NCBI GenBank assembly: GCA_900550105.1
Contig: URQW01000073.1
Location: 1 to 13,125, forward strand
Source: an uncultured Pelosinus sp.
GTDB lineage: Bacteria; Bacillota; Negativicutes; UMGS1260
Length of the DNA stretch: 13,125 nucleotides
Direction of reading: 5' to 3'
The notes under the pieces were generated by a model. The model searched no databases. It was not told where the DNA came from and worked only from the letters and a program-made list of their open reading frames with translations. Each line of letters opens with the position of its first letter. Within the stretch, counting starts at the first letter, position 1. This document shows, piece after piece, positions 12,573 to 13,125 of the stretch. The position numbers and the translations under genes were made by a program.

Positions 12573-13125
12573 TCAAGCTAATGCTGGATAGGTAAATAAT
12601 AAAAAATGAGTTATATTCAACATAAAATGCAACAAAATAGCGGCCTCAATTCGTTTAGTCCGCTCATAAATCCAGCCGTAACCTAAGCCCGCGATGGTTC
12701 CCCAGATACTGTAAGCAATGCCGCCGGCATAATGAGCAAAACCAAATAAACAGGCCGTAACAATAAGTGCAGCATAACCGCCCCAAGCAAAGCCTTGCCA
12801 AAGTTCACCGAGTTGTTTTTGCAAAAAGCCGCGAAAGAAGGCTTCTTCAGGCACACAGACAAAACATAAGTTTGTAAAAAGCCATAGGGGAAAACGATCA
12901 GGCAATTTAGGATCAAAATGGACTTCACCAAAAGCCACGGCAAGAAGCACTAACATACCAACAAATAACAGGCACCTAACTTTCATTGCTTGCCACAGCG
13001 AAGCCCATTGCGTTTTGCTTGCAATCAGCCTATGACCAAAACCAAGTAGGAGCAAGCCAACAAGCGCCTTGTCAAAGTTTAAATACATGGTAAACGGAAT
13101 GCCGTCTTGACTAATCTGTATATTG
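12573..13125 (-). CDS. CPBP-family intramembrane metalloprotease (Abi/Rce1-like), 5' end outside window
   Basis: Membrane protein of the CAAX-protease/bacteriocin-processing family. All family motifs are visible; numbered from the Met at 13088: motif 1 EEAFFRG (Glu81, Glu82, Arg86), motif 2 FGFAHY (His119) and motif 3 HFMLNITHF (His154, Asn158). Several hydrophobic helices surround them. Upstream of 13088 the frame stays open to the window edge (codons read N-I-Q-I-S-Q-D-G-I-P-F-T before the Met), and the Met has no ribosome binding site, so the gene very probably starts outside the window. NFDKALVGLLLLGFG is a common internal segment of longer homologues. Followed by the MFS gene after a short gap. 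Bacterial members can process peptides or lipoproteins or confer bacteriocin immunity, but no bacteriocin gene is in view; the role here is open. Confidence 0.9.
   Translation of the reverse strand, partial: NIQISQDGIPFTMYLNFDKALVGLLLLGFGHRLIASKTQWASLWQAMKVRCLLFVGMLVLLAVAFGEVHFDPKLPDRFPLWLFTNLCFVCVPEEAFFRGFLQKQLGELWQGFAWGGYAALIVTACLFGFAHYAGGIAYSIWGTIAGLGYGWIYERTKRIEAAILLHFMLNITHFLLFTYPALA

Noticed and set aside
12573..13125. Bacteriocin immunity locus suggested by the CPBP protease
   Set aside because: No precursor peptide, double-glycine leader or bacteriocin export gene is visible nearby; the neighbour is a generic MFS permease.

Overview
The window looks like ordinary chromosome from a low-GC, endospore-forming Firmicute. 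The spore link rests on an intact alpha/beta-type small acid-soluble spore protein (SASP) gene at about 11.1-11.3 kb and a decayed second copy near 8.1 kb. Protein style suggests the Negativicutes/Sporomusaceae side of the phylum, but that is an impression, not something proved by the sequence. No rRNA, tRNA, CRISPR array, complete insertion sequence or phage module is visible.

Layout, left to right. 1-513 (+): C-terminal half of an EamA/DMT permease, cut by the window edge, converging on a Rob-like AraC regulator (-) that follows a stand-alone fabF (-). A strong two-way terminator at 2974-3008 separates these from a PAS-PAS-GGDEF diguanylate cyclase (-), which has a near-consensus promoter and a long leader. 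From 4.9 to 7.8 kb, all on the minus strand, lie a cupin-type AraC regulator overlapping the end of a DMT permease gene, then a second, unrelated full-length DMT permease. From 7.98 to 8.13 kb is a fragment of a second SASP gene that keeps its terminator and abuts a small PNPOx-like split-barrel flavoprotein gene (-). Divergent from that gene is a MocR/PdxR-type GntR-aminotransferase regulator (+). Then come a flavodoxin-fold, cysteine-motif oxidoreductase (-), the intact SASP gene (-), and an MFS permease that follows a CPBP-family membrane protease gene (-); the protease gene runs off the right edge.

How the genes may work together (inference). Much of the window is small-molecule export plus local one-component regulation: three DMT permeases, one MFS permease, two AraC proteins and one MocR. 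The overlapping DMT-AraC pair is a likely regulator-with-target unit. The divergent MocR/PNPOx-like pair suggests a B6- or flavin-linked regulatory pair. The MFS-CPBP pair is a short operon. fabF and the cyclase look like independent units.

I did not find a convincing undescribed system. The most interesting structure is the SASP relic whose terminator now appears to serve the flavoprotein gene. Secondary points are a 44-bp IS-end-like inverted repeat in the mocR leader, a short upstream ORF touching the cyclase gene, several probable start-codon corrections, and higher GC on the right side of the window.
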